A stretch of DNA of 64,000 bases from Dentipellis sp. KUC8613 (Eukaryota > Basidiomycota > Agaricomycetes > Russulales > Hericiaceae): assembly GCA_002286715.1 (NCBI GenBank), contig NSJX01000063.1, positions 62,001-126,000 on the forward strand. The letters are read 5' to 3'. Positions 24,001 through 35,160 of this stretch are shown here, one piece after another. Position numbers and translations under genes: made by a program. Every line of letters starts with the position of its first letter. The first letter of the stretch is position 1. Below the pieces are notes generated by a model. That model was not told where the DNA came from. It made no database searches and saw nothing but the letters and a program-made list of their open reading frames with translations.

Positions 24001-27000
24001 GTCGAGCAGGGGAGTGGGAGGAGGGAACTTCTCCGGGAGAATGAGGTGCTTGAACGAGATGGGAAGGCGCGTCTCGGCATGTAGCCACCGGTCGGAGATG
24101 ACGGAGATGTAGTAGTTGGGAGGTACAGGTTCGAACATGGGCACTGTCAGCGTGACATTGTGCTCATCTTCGGCGTACCTCTGCCTGAGAACGAACGAGT
24201 CTTGGAAGAGGATGATCTCCCCATCTACATCCTCGACAAGGATGAGGAACGTCTCTGCGCCGCCATGGATCTTCTCGTCCCAGCGGAAGTCTGGGATGAT
24301 GGACAAGTCTATCCGAAGGAGCGACCGAGTTATGGGCTGGACCTGGGCTTGCAATCTAGAATAAAGCGATAAATGACTCATCGTGATACTGCGTCACGAT
24401 GGAAGCTTACTGGAGTTTGGGGAAGCTATGGACGAGGCGATGCACAAGACGGCCAGCATTGGGGATACCCAGTAGCTCTCCGATCTCAGGCGGGCTCTAC
24501 AAGTGGGTTAGAACGAGGGCTCTCGACGCAAAGAGGAGCACCCTTACCAAGTCGAAGTAACGGTACCACGGCTAAAGACAACAGGCGGTGAGCACCGATT
24601 GAAACAGAATCGACACACGGTACTTACGAACTGCTTCCCTTCCGCTTTCCTGACGATCTCAGAAGGAACGCCCTTGAACTGACGCAGAGGAGTCATCGAA
24701 CCCCACCTAGAATTATATTTACATCACGATTCACACAGAGCCAGAGAACATGACTTACATCCGCCTTTCAACCATCTTGCACAGATCCAAAGCGGCGCGT
24801 GCGGGGACGGCCCAGCCGCGCTTGAGGCAAATCTCGAACATGGCGCGCAGAATACTATGAATCGCGAATAAGTAGGTTGAAGAATGCACGTTGAAGATAT
24901 GTTGGCACTTACCGGCCTGCTGATTGTTGGACGAAAACCATGTCCGCGACGAGGGCGAATCCTTCAAGCTTCAGTTGCGAGATGTAGGCTTGCAGAAGGA
25001 CGTTGATCTTCGCTGCTGGTTCTTCGACACCTTCCTTGACGGGAATGGGTACACGCTCGAGGAGCTTGCCAAGCTCGAGTTTCTCCTATACAAGTCGTGA
25101 ACAACAATCTCGACATACTGAAGGAAGAAAAACACGGACCTCCTGGCGAACGGGGATGAGCTTGAACTCGTTGGACAGGGCGAATACGCGGAAGAGCTCG
25201 AGAGTCGACATCGTCGGTCGCAGATGCTGATTGTAGGTGGCCATCGAGCTGTACGTCACGTAGTAATGCGACGCGATCCGACCAAGCTCGGTGCTCTGGA
25301 AGCGGCCAGACGCGCGCTCGTACTTGATAAGGCTGCACTTCTCCAAGAGAGCGGCAGCAGAATGCACGATGTCAGCACGCTTCTGAACTAGAGTAGCATC
25401 GTCCTCTTGGTAATCTGCTCCAACGCTGTAGAGAGCTGGGGACTTCAACATCCGAACGTACCTAAAGCGACCGTGAGTATACAATTATTGACAGGAACAG
25501 CTAAGCTGAACTCACAGATAAGTGTACCCGAGCCACTGAACCGCCTCGTCCCTGTTGCGCACGGTACCCAAGACGATTTCCGCGTTCAGATTGTCCGTGA
25601 GCTTCGACACGAACTGCGACTCGATGGGCAGTTGCTGGTTCATCAAGCTGAGGTAGTATTGGAGCTCCGAATGGTTCGTGATGATTACTCCCTCACCATA
25701 CGTGTCGTACTGCGGACGACCAGCACGACCAAGCATCTGCAGAACGTCCTGCGAGGAGAGCTCTACCCAACGACCCTTTTCGGGGTTGTAGATCTGCGTG
25801 CCCTTGATGATGACGGCGTGCGCGGGAAGATTGACTCCCCAAGCGAGCGTAGCAGTACATACAAGAACTTGGATAGAGCCATCAGCGAAGAGCTCTTCGA
25901 CGAGAGCACGGTCCTCCCGAGACATTCCGGCGTGGTGGATAGCGAAACCGAAGGGCAGCAAGTCCTTGAGATTGGGATCCTTGACGTTGTTCGACTCCTC
26001 GTTCAGGATCTCGTGAACAGCAGAGTCGGGCTTGACAAACTGTGTGATCGTCCCTTTCTCAATGGCCATGTCGCGGATGAACTTGGCAGTCTTCGCGGTC
26101 TCCTTTCGCGAGTGAACGAAGACGAGGGTTTGGTTCTTGCCCGCCTGGTCCAGAACTTTCTCGTAGCAAACCTCGTTCATAACCTGGTACCGCTTGATGG
26201 CCTTCTTCTCCGTGACACCAACGAATTGCTGCTGAAGAGCACAAGGGCGGTATGACGCATCGAAGTAGAAGAGGCCCTTCGATTCGTCGACGCGGAGGAA
26301 GGTCGCTACGTCCTCGTAGTTGGGAAGTGTCGCAGAGAGACCGATGAGACGGACGTAATCCGACGTTTGCTCCATTCGCCTGATTGTGCGGGCTATAATG
26401 CTCTCGAGCACGGGCCCGCGCTCGTCGTGAAGCAAGTGGATCTCGTCAATAATGAGCAGACGCACGAGGTTGGTGTAGCTAGTATCAGAGCTCTTGCGAG
26501 TGATGACGTCCCACTTCTCCGGCGTGGTCACGATAATCTGCGTCTCAGCGATCTGCTGCTTCGTCATCTGAGAGTCACCAGTCAACTCGCCAACTTTGAT
26601 ATCAAAGACGTTAAGCCGGGAGTTGAAGTTTCCAACCATCTCCTGGACCAATGCCTTCATGGGCGCCACATAGACAATCTTGAAAGCATCCAGGTCGAAT
26701 GCTCCTGTGGCTTCGTCACGGTATTTTGACATTTCGTTCAAGATCGTAAGCATGGCGACGTTCGTCTAGGAGGATGAGCATTAGCTGCAAGAGGTATTAA
26801 AGACTCGACTCAAAAAACATACCTTTCCGGCACCGGTAGGCGCGCAAAGCAAGATCGGTTCGTCGGTACCAAATGCAATGGGATACAACTTGCTCTGAAC
26901 TCGGTTGAGCGTCTTGGTGCCAGGGAAAGCCTCTCGCGCCCATGCTGGGAGGTCCGAGATAGGAATGAGGTCGCCAGCGGCCACAGGTTTCTGCTTGGGC

Positions 27001-28409
27001 GCTGGAACGTGGATCTCCTCGTAGCCCTTCCGAGAGCGTTTGATAGAACCCTCAGGGAGTCTGCACTTCTTGTTCGACATGAGATGGCCACCCTGACTGA
27101 ACGCCATACTCTCCAGATCGACCGTCTTCTTCGGCTGCACAGTTGAACCTGGTGCAAGTGTGGCGGTCTTGGGCACTGTCGCGGGCTTGTGTTCCTCGTC
27201 GACGTCCATTGCATCAGTAGGACGTCCCTTGGTCTGACGGTCACCAGCGAGTTCCCGCAGAATCCACCCGAGGCCCTTCTCCCGCATGGCAACTTCGACA
27301 TTCACGCGCTCGTCTGCATCGCTGCGGGCCAGCTTCGTGCACCATACGACAACGTCGCGGTTCTTGAGGAACTTGGTGATGACGTCGAAGCTCTGATACT
27401 CGAAGAGCTCCATAAGCTGGTTCTCGGCATCACGAAGACTGGACTCGGAGCCGAGGATGGAGAGGACGGAGGCCGCCTTGTCGGCAGCAGTGACGGGGTC
27501 GGGATAGACTTCTGAGACCTGGCGTTGAACCCAGAAGCCGTCGATGGAATGAGGAGTGACGAGATCCTTGTCCGCCTTTGTCTTCGTACGGCCTTCCCCT
27601 GATGACCCACCAATGACCAGCTCCTCACTCCCGCCCTCTTCTGTCTCCATCGTTTCACCCCCGCCCTCGGCTGCCTCATTCTCCTCCTCGTCAGAGTCAT
27701 CCCGTATCTCGAACCCTTCCTCCTCTTCGCTCTCCTGCTCCTCCTCGTCGAAGACCACTGCGACACCCATCTCCTCGTCAATCTCGGCATCCTTCTTCTC
27801 CATATCCGGGTCGACGACGGCCTCGTCTTCCGCACCGTAATCCGTGATCTTCTTCGACAGGTTGACCAACTGAGAGAACGCCTCGTTCGTGACGGAGCCA
27901 ACCACTTCCTCAACCTCCTTCTTCTTGTCAAAATCCTTCATCCCCTCGTTCTTCAACGTCTCCAAAACGGTATCGGCTGCGCTTCGAACGACATCCTGCG
28001 CCTGGTCTCCGAGTGCCTGGTGAACGGTCGACAGGATAAGCTCGTACACTTCGCGTGTCTCCGCCGTCCGAGGCCGGTAGATCAACCCCTCCACGTCCTG
28101 CGTCGCCTCGATGATGTCGGCGTAGCCAAAACCAGGCGCCTCCGCCTTCCGTTTCGCGAGCTGGCGCTCCGTAGGATCCTGGTTGTCGGCAGCCTTTTTC
28201 TTCTTCTTCTCGACGTCCTTCGGTGCCTGTCGTTGGACACGCGAACCCATCTCCCGTGGGTCGATACGGCCAACAAGCGAAGTCGGTGCGCCATCGGGCT
28301 CCTTGTCTCGTCGCGGCAGCGCCGACCTGTCCGCAGTCAGAACCAAAGACGAGATCGCACCATAGTTGTAGCCCGACAGGTCGGGCTTGCCGGCTGGTCG
28401 TCCAGACAT
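21069..28409 (-). CDS. BRR2: U5 snRNP RNA helicase BRR2 (SNRNP200)
   Basis: This is the Ski2-like helicase that unwinds U4/U6 during spliceosome activation, in the nucleus as part of U5 snRNP. The N-terminus [18 protein letters not shown] at 28409 is diagnostic. Exon 1 (26823-28409) holds the auto-inhibitory N-terminal region, with acidic tracts near 27.7 kb. The first cassette has APTGAGK split by an intron from TNVA, then [15 protein letters not shown] and [13 protein letters not shown] Sec63-type unit follows. The second cassette has GAPTGSGKT but a degenerate DEVQLVGG box, as expected because the C-terminal cassette of Brr2 is catalytically inactive. A second Sec63 unit ends in an acidic tail ([15 protein letters not shown]). 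More than ten introns are present. The size, about 2.15-2.2 thousand residues, fits the family. Confidence 0.97.
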
Positions 28410-29082
28410 GATGTAGAGTTTTGGAGGGAGAGGGTGGGGTTGGTCGTCGTCGTCGACGTCGAAGACGAACTTTAGTCGGCATTACAAACTGTTCTCCACG
28501 ACGCGTGGCGGAGTTCCAATTCAGAGCGGAGCCGACACGGCCCCCTTTCCAGGTCAATTTCCTTCGCCGTGTCCTCCTTCCCTCCAACTCTTTCATACAG
28601 CACCAAACACTGGCGTGCTGCGACGTAGTCTCGGGCAATATCTTGCGCTTCCAGTATAGCTTCTTCAGCACGCCAATGGTCACCGCATTATTCTCAGTAT
28701 TCAATGATTACAAATGGTCACGGCCCTCGCAGCGCGCTTGTTCAAAGTCGCCCTAGGTCGCTTTCAAGTTGGTTTCTGTTCAGGATGTCATTCGTGTATA
28801 CTCTATACCTATCTTCTGTACTGTCATGACCGCGCTCGGGGTCGAGAAGACTTCTAACCACACATATGAGACCGTATGTTCTGACACCTCTGCACCAACT
28901 AACTTGTGAATAAACTCCAGACGCGAAACATTGTTCATGCTCATTCTCGATCAATAGCTTATATATACCCGCCCCTAGTCCCTCCGACTGCTGCAGCCCT
29001 CGCTTCCGCGTTTGAGCGTTAGTTCATGGCCTTTCAGACGAGAAACGTGAGCCTCTGACCTGCGGCATAAATGTAACACGAC

Positions 29083-30613
29083 TCACCTTACGAGCTTGAA
29101 GTCTATATACATATCCTTCGGAAGGTTCAACGCGAAGGTCGAGAACGCATTCCTGATCCCATCCCGATGCACCGAATGCGCAGGCAAGGTCCACTCGAAG
29201 CGGCGCAGTAGCAGCGCGGTCAGCGTGCGTTGCTCGTAGAGCGAGAAGTTGCTTGCGGGGCAGCGCCGCGACCCTGTCCCGAAAGGCAGCCACTCGCCAT
29301 CGGTTTGTGCGGTTCCCATGAATCTCTCTGGGTCGAACTGGTCCGGATTGGGCCACGTCGTGCCGTCGTGCAATATGGCGAAGAGGTTCAGCGCCATCGG
29401 AACGTTTGGTGGGATCGTGTATGGCCCGAGCCGCGTAGGGACGAGGGAAATTCGCGGGATCGTGATGGTCGATGGGCCGTTGAGTCGCAGAGACTCCCGT
29501 ATGCATGCGTTTAGGAACGGCATGTTCTCGAAATCGCCCACTGTGGGATCGCTCGTGTCTCCCAGCACGCAGACCACCTCTGCGCGTGCGCGTTTCTGGT
29601 GCTGCGGGTACTTGGCTAGGTAGTAGACGATAGTGGACAACGCGCCCGCAGTCGTGTCCTGACCCCCCAAACACATCTATCAGTGAGCGCAGACTGGATT
29701 CAAGAATTCGGAAGATCGTACGTGGCCAGCCATGAACATCGTCACAATGTTATCCCTAACCTCCTTCCCGCTCAAATCTTGCTGGTCTAACAAATACGAC
29801 ACAAAATCATTCCCAGGGTCTTGTCTCTTCAAATCTACGATCTGTTGAAACCGGGCCTTGAACGCCTCGATCTTGCGATGTAACCGGAACCTCGGGAAGC
29901 AGCGTTCCAGGACCGGGAATGCAACATAGAGCGGGTGCGAAATCTCGCGCATGACCTCGTGGTAATGCTGTACAAACGACCCGTTGGGCTTCAGCAGCGC
30001 CTGGAAGTCGTACCCCATCACCGCAGTGCCGACCGCATCCAAGGTGAACCTGTGCGTGAAGTCGTCCCAGCGGATGTGGCCCCCGTCGCCCATGAGATGG
30101 AATAGCTGGTGCGAGAGGGCGGTGAACTGGTCGATGGGGATGTTGCGGTGGAGCGCGTTGCGGACGATGCGGGACTGCTTCTTCCAGACGTCGCCCTCGG
30201 TGAGGACGACGTTGTGCATGCCGGTGAGCTTCCAGAAGGCCATCTCTGTTCTGGGCATTTGTTTGTGTATGTGTTTGTTCTCCATGAGCTCTTTTCCTAG
30301 CTGAGCATTCAAATTCGCAAGGTCAACAAGGAACCAATGCAGATGGACGAAACCTTCTTACTTTGTGATTCAGGACATGGACATACCACTCCCCCAACGC
30401 CCACACCACCACGACTCCATGACCTCGTTCGTTCTGAAAAGGAACGATGAGCCGCTGTGTCCGTTCATCCTCCGTTTCTCCGGAAAGGAAGCTAAGCAAG
30501 AGACTACGCAGGGGAACTCGAGGAAGATGAGAAAGCTCGGGAGGACAGGTAAAGAATTTTCGGATGACCAGGTAGACCAATAATGCGAGACCACTTGCAG
30601 CCCACAGAAACAT
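29083..30613 (-). CDS. cytochrome P450 monooxygenase, P450-1
   Basis: Three exons (30362-30613, 29722-30300, 29083-29658) join in phase 0 to 468 residues. The N-terminal anchor is hydrophobic (MFLWAASGLALLVYLVI). The I-helix motif AGHDTTAG spans the second junction. The K-helix ExxR is ESLR, the PERF-like segment is FDPERF, and the heme loop is PFGTGSRRCPA with the cysteine ligand. It is therefore a complete ER-anchored class II P450. It shares gene architecture and about the same exon lengths with P450-2 (exon 2 is 193 codons in both). Its position at one edge of the terpene cyclase region suggests oxidation of the sesquiterpene. Substrate and CYP family cannot be assigned without a search. 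Confidence 0.93.
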
Positions 30614-31460
30614 AGTCGCGATGGCCGTCCGAATTCCTGGACAGCTTCAGAATCCAGCAGCAACGATTACACCGGCTATATGACTCTGAGTACAGGGCGC
30701 TTCAGCCGGCGTATATGTTCTTCAACTATAGGACACCGGGGGCCATGAAGGCAATACTGAAAAGGGAGACTAATAGAATGTGGCTGTATCCTGAGTCAAG
30801 AAGGCGCCTAGGGAATTGTACCTCTGTCCTACTACATTATGCCGACTCGGAGCTTAGAGCGCCAGCGTAGGGCTCCGAGATACGATACTGTGCATTCGTG
30901 TGCCTTTCCAAGCCGCCGGTACCACAGGTTCGGACGCGCCGAGGATCCATTGCGTGGGTCTTGAAAGTTCGACGCGGAGCAGCACCTGGGTACCTCTGCT
31001 TCGCGCTCTCTTCTGATCGACTCGTTCCGCCTGAACACGCTAGGCGCTAGATACCTCCCTCACAGTAGCGCTCATCATGAGGACAACGGAGGCCGAAAAT
31101 ACAGACTGCTCTTCCCGAAGCTCTGATAACAATGTTCTGGAAAGTCGCCGTTCCCGGTTTGACCCAGCGGAGCCAATTGAGGTGTCACGAAGCCGGAGGC
31201 CTGAGGATCTCAATGCGTTGAGACGCGGATTGCGCGCGGTAACTAAAAACACAACACCCATGAGCGCTGCTCTCAAGATTGTACACATCAGAGCTCGTCG
31301 TCCAAACGAACGTTCCACCGCTAGAAAACACAAATCGTGCGCGGAAAAGAGTAGTATACATGCCAAACAGATAATAAAAGTACATACATCCATAAATACA
31401 TCCCATCCACACGGACATCCGAACCATGCGCAACTCCGCGCCCGCACCCAATATCAGAAA

Positions 31461-32973
31461 CTACCCTCTCACGATCTGCATTCTCCCCGCAGGACTCGAA
31501 TCCGTCTCCGCCAGCGACGCCGCACTGACACTCAGCCCCTCCGCAGCCTTGTAATTGTACTGCCCCTCCAGGACGCCCGCATCCTCGAACGTGCCGCGCA
31601 GACCTGGAGCACCGCGCGCCGCCTGCGCCTGCACCGCCAGGTGGCAATCCTCCGTCGTGGTGGTGTCCGTCTTCGCCTTCGACGCGGACGGCGCGAAGAT
31701 CATCCCCGCAGAGGGCTCGCGCGTCGTATACTGCTCGTCGCAGAGCGTTTTGCCCGCATTGACGACGACGATGATGATCGTTGGCATAATTCCCTTCCAA
31801 AATTGGATTCAAGTTGAATTTCATACGCGGACTCGGCGGTCGAGTTGGGAGGGAGGGAGACTCACGTTGATCTGGGGCATCATTTCGAAAATAATGTAGA
31901 GCGCGTTGTTCCCGCCCACCCCGTCCCCCGGCGCGACCCTGAACAGCGTGAACTCGGTCAGCTTCGCGGCGGCGATGACGGCGCCGGACTCGATGATGAG
32001 CAGCATGATCGCGCGGTACTTCGCGGAGGTCGAGCTGGGCTGGTCGTTGTATACCCAGGTCGACAGGTACCTGTATCCAGGTTCAAAATGAGGATACGTT
32101 TCGCCAGGGAAGATAGAATTGTGTAGACATACCAGATGCGGCCGGCGGAGAGCAGCGTGACGAGCACGTTCGTTGTGAGAGATATGGCGAACATCGATGT
32201 GCCCCAGGCGACTGACACAGTTGGACTTGGGTTTACGAGGAAGTACTGCCCGATACTGGCATACCCGCTCACTTCAATGCGTAACTCAGCCTCGCGACAA
32301 CAAGCAGAGAGGATGGTACACACCGGTGGTGCCTATTACCAGACACACAGGAAGGACCAGCACGAGCCTGTTATGCGACCAGATCGAGTAGCAGCGCCAG
32401 ACGACTACGGAGTCGGCAATAATCATCTGAACGGTCGAATTCAAGGAAGTCAGCTGCTGCACGGAGCGAGACCGGCTGGAGAAGAGCTAGGACTGACGCT
32501 GGTAATGTATAGCAGATCTTTAGCTTTGTTCAAGCTGACTCCAATATCTGCAAAATACGACATCGAGTCGGGGTCACCGCCATGGCTGCTGTGGATAAAT
32601 CCAATAATCAGACGGCGCAAAGCCATGGACATGTGCGCGGTCGCAATGCAGTATCTACGGTCCAGCACCAGTGTAAAGAGCAGAATATTAACGCCGTTCC
32701 GTGCAGTAGGTCAATATAATAATACACATACAGCAGGATAACGGCAGCCGTGGTAATATAATGCGACCTGTGCAGCGTCCCTTTGCTAGCGCGCTGAGCG
32801 ACATGGTACAGACAATATCCCACGAGGGACGTAAAGATGCCTGCCAGTGCGCGCACGGCGTTCGATGAGCGGTGAGCGGGGATTCTGCCAGACGTCAAGA
32901 AAAACTCACCCCAAAGCGCAGCAGCGCACCACGCGCCGACAAGATAGGCCTCGTCGATCCCGAACTCGACCAT
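31461..32973 (-). CDS. 7-TM fungal membrane protein, paralogue F (distant)
   Basis: A seven-exon gene starting MVEFGIDEAYLVGAWCAAAL at 32973. Intron 1 falls in a glycine codon after LW, as in paralogues A-E. Downstream are GIFTSLVGYCLYHVAQR, MSYFADIGVSLNKAKDLLYI, VVVWRCYSIWSHNRLVLVLP, AISLTTNVLVTLLSAGRIWY, and an exon with AIMLLIIESGAVIAAAKL. A long soluble tail rich in Ala, Thr and Glu ends QIVRG at 31461. All junctions are GT-AG and in frame. It belongs to the same superfamily as the 0-18 kb array but a different branch. It lies between P450-1 and the SDR, so it may be a resident of the metabolic cluster or an unrelated insertion. Confidence 0.83.
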
Positions 32974-33565
32974 AGCCTGTAGCCTGCAGTCGTCCGAATC
33001 CTGCGGGTGCTTTGAAACGCCTGGGGACTAACAATACACCGATAGCTCGCCGAGCGGGGACCAGAAGCGAGAAACGAGAAGCGGCAGAGGACTGCCCATC
33101 TGACACGTCCTTATAAATGACCTACATAACAGGTGGGGCACCAGTCAGAACTCCAGAGCGTGTTCCGAAAAGGCCTCCTGAAGCCGTGCGCGTATCATGA
33201 TGAATGCCGTTTATGGTAATCGTCAGGCAGGTTCGGACAGCTGCAGACGCATGGGCTTGGGTATCTGGATCCGCAGGATGCAGTGGAGCATTTCCATCAG
33301 TTATCAGATACGGTGATATAGAATTCCGGAAGGATACTTTGGTGGCTACGGGTGTACTGCAATTGACAGACTGCTGTTGGCGGTAAAGATGGAGGTAGGA
33401 CTACAGTACGTGGCGTAACGAATGACTAGTGACAGCATCGTGACACATACTTGTAACGCGTGATGTCACGCATTGAACCTACCACTATTCCACCGCTCGG
33501 CACAGGCAACCATGCGATCCTGATCTGATGTCCGCAAAAAAAGAACAGGACGGACTTCGCGAGAA

Positions 33566-35160
33566 CTAGAAGGGCTCGCACTGCTCCTCCAGCCAGTCCC
33601 ACAGGCGCTTTCCAACTTCAGGGTCACCCGTCTCCTTCCGAGCTTCGCCCAACATCAGCAAAACTGACCGCGCTTGCTAGCACATCGCCGATCTTTCAAG
33701 GGGCTCCAAGGGGCTCCAAGGAGGTTTCAAGAGCTTGCAAGCTCTTGAGAGATCGTCGATGTGCTAACAAGCACGGTCAGTTTTGCTGATGAACCTAGCC
33801 CACGGAATCAAGAACTAGAAAAATGGGTCAACATGAGTATCAGACGGTATCAGAGCGTGGCGCAAGGTTACCTTGCCATTGAAATCGGCAGTCTCGGGAG
33901 ATGTGCCCGCCCAGAGCTGTGTCAGCGCGCCCATCGGCGCGGGGTAAAGTATCCGATCCTGAACAGAAATGATCAGTCAAAGGATTGACTCGTTGCATCG
34001 TGTTTCGTTGTTCATGTGACTCACGATCCACGCCTTGCGGAACCCGGACAAGTATCTCTGCAGGTCGGTTCTGAGGTTACCTGCGGAACGGGTGTTTAGA
34101 ACGGACGACAACGGAAAGCGGAAATGGAAGCGAAAATCCTGACCTGGGTTGAGAGATATGGATACGATCCCCTCGTGGCCGTATCTTCTAGCAACCTCCC
34201 GCGCAACAACTACGTTCGCCTGGTAACAACCTGCAGTCAGCGACAATCAACAGGTGAAGCCTCTTTCTCAACTCACATGCTTGCTCTGATAGTACAGCTC
34301 GTTTATGTCCATCGCTCGGCGCGCCGGACCATCTTTAAAGGAATCCCAATTGATCGTGTACAGGTAATTCGCTGCAGCGGAAGTCGTGATGACGCGTGCT
34401 TTTTTGTCGGGGGACGAAGCGGCTGCTGCGCGCAGCGCGGGCATCAGTAGCTCCGTTAAGAAAAAATGACCTGGTGAATGAATCAGATCCTGCAGGTTGA
34501 GAGGGTGATACGATGCGTGGTCGTACCCATGACGTTCGTCGCAAATTGTAGGTCGTAACCTTGTTTGCTCAGGTCGTCCATGGGGCATGCCATGACCGCT
34601 CTGAGAATATACTGCATCGGTCCCACTTCCTAGATACAGGCGAAGATGGCACGTACGCGTTGTTGAACAGGACGTGCAGCTGCGTTTCCAACCTACAAGC
34701 CGAAATATTAATAAGCGTTGGTCTGCGGAATGATATGCACTACGCACCCTAGAAACTCATTTGCGGCCTTCCGCACACTCTCCAGATCGGACAGATCCAG
34801 GTGCAGAAATATAGCTTTTCTCCCAGTCTCTTGCTCCAAGGCACTAATGGCGCTGTTGGACTTTCCTTCGTCGCGGCAAGCCATGTATACCTTTGCATTA
34901 TGGGCAAGGAGTGCCTGTGTGGGCGACAATCATGAGCGACGGCGAACCTACAAGATGCGCAACATAAAGTACCTTAACGGTCTCTTTTCCGATACCGGTA
35001 TTTCCTCCTGATATTTTTGTTTAATTTTCGAACAGCGTAGAGCAACTAGTGTCGTACCGGTGACAAGCATGACTTTTCCGGACAAGTCAGGTATGTCGTC
35101 TATGCTCCAGACCGGCGCCGGAGGAAACATTTGCGCGATGACAGACCATTGGTTTCCCAT
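33566..35160 (-). CDS. short-chain dehydrogenase/reductase, last exon interrupted by a MITE
   Basis: This is an NAD(P)-dependent SDR. The start at 35160 (MGNQWSVIAQMFPPAPVW) is followed by LSGKVMLVTG|GNTGIGKETVK (TGxxxGIG cofactor loop, split by an intron), LDLSDLESVRKAANEFLG, LFNNA, ITTSAAANY and YYQSK (catalytic Ser and YxxxK), then ISLNPG. The family-typical C-terminus NGKFLIPWAR should run on into LGEARKETGDPE and end DWLEEQCEPF at 33566. It is instead split by a 139-bp inverted-repeat element plus a 2-bp duplication. Read through, translation stops at 33764-33766 after nine foreign residues. Earlier exons are intact. The enzyme would lack about 28 C-terminal residues unless the insert is spliced. 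The cluster position suggests alcohol/ketone interconversion on the terpenoid. Confidence 0.87.
33653..33791. mobile_element. MITE-like inverted-repeat element inserted in the SDR gene
   Basis: 139 bp with terminal inverted repeats of 48 bp and 4 mismatches: left 33653-33700, right 33744-33791, ends CATCAGCAAAACTGACCG. It is flanked by AA at 33651-33652 and 33792-33793. Removing the element plus one AA restores an uninterrupted SDR frame, which proves insertion. The core has two copies of GGGCTCCAAG and a 20-bp perfect palindrome near 33728-33747 (CAAGAGCTTGCAAGCTCTTG). There is no coding capacity, so it must have moved with a transposase supplied elsewhere. The superfamily is undetermined. 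A 2-bp AA duplication does not fit the TA of Tc1/mariner. Confidence 0.9.

Noticed and set aside
25407..26255. Plus-strand frame of 282 codons
   Set aside because: Antisense to the first helicase cassette of BRR2.
31077..31817. Plus-strand frame of 246 codons
   Set aside because: Overlaps the last exon of 7-TM paralogue F antisense; the remainder is basic, low-complexity and without homology signals.
33653..33791. Reading the inverted repeat as a transcription terminator or structured RNA gene
   Set aside because: Its exact excision restores a conserved protein frame and it is flanked by a 2-bp duplication, which fits an insertion better.
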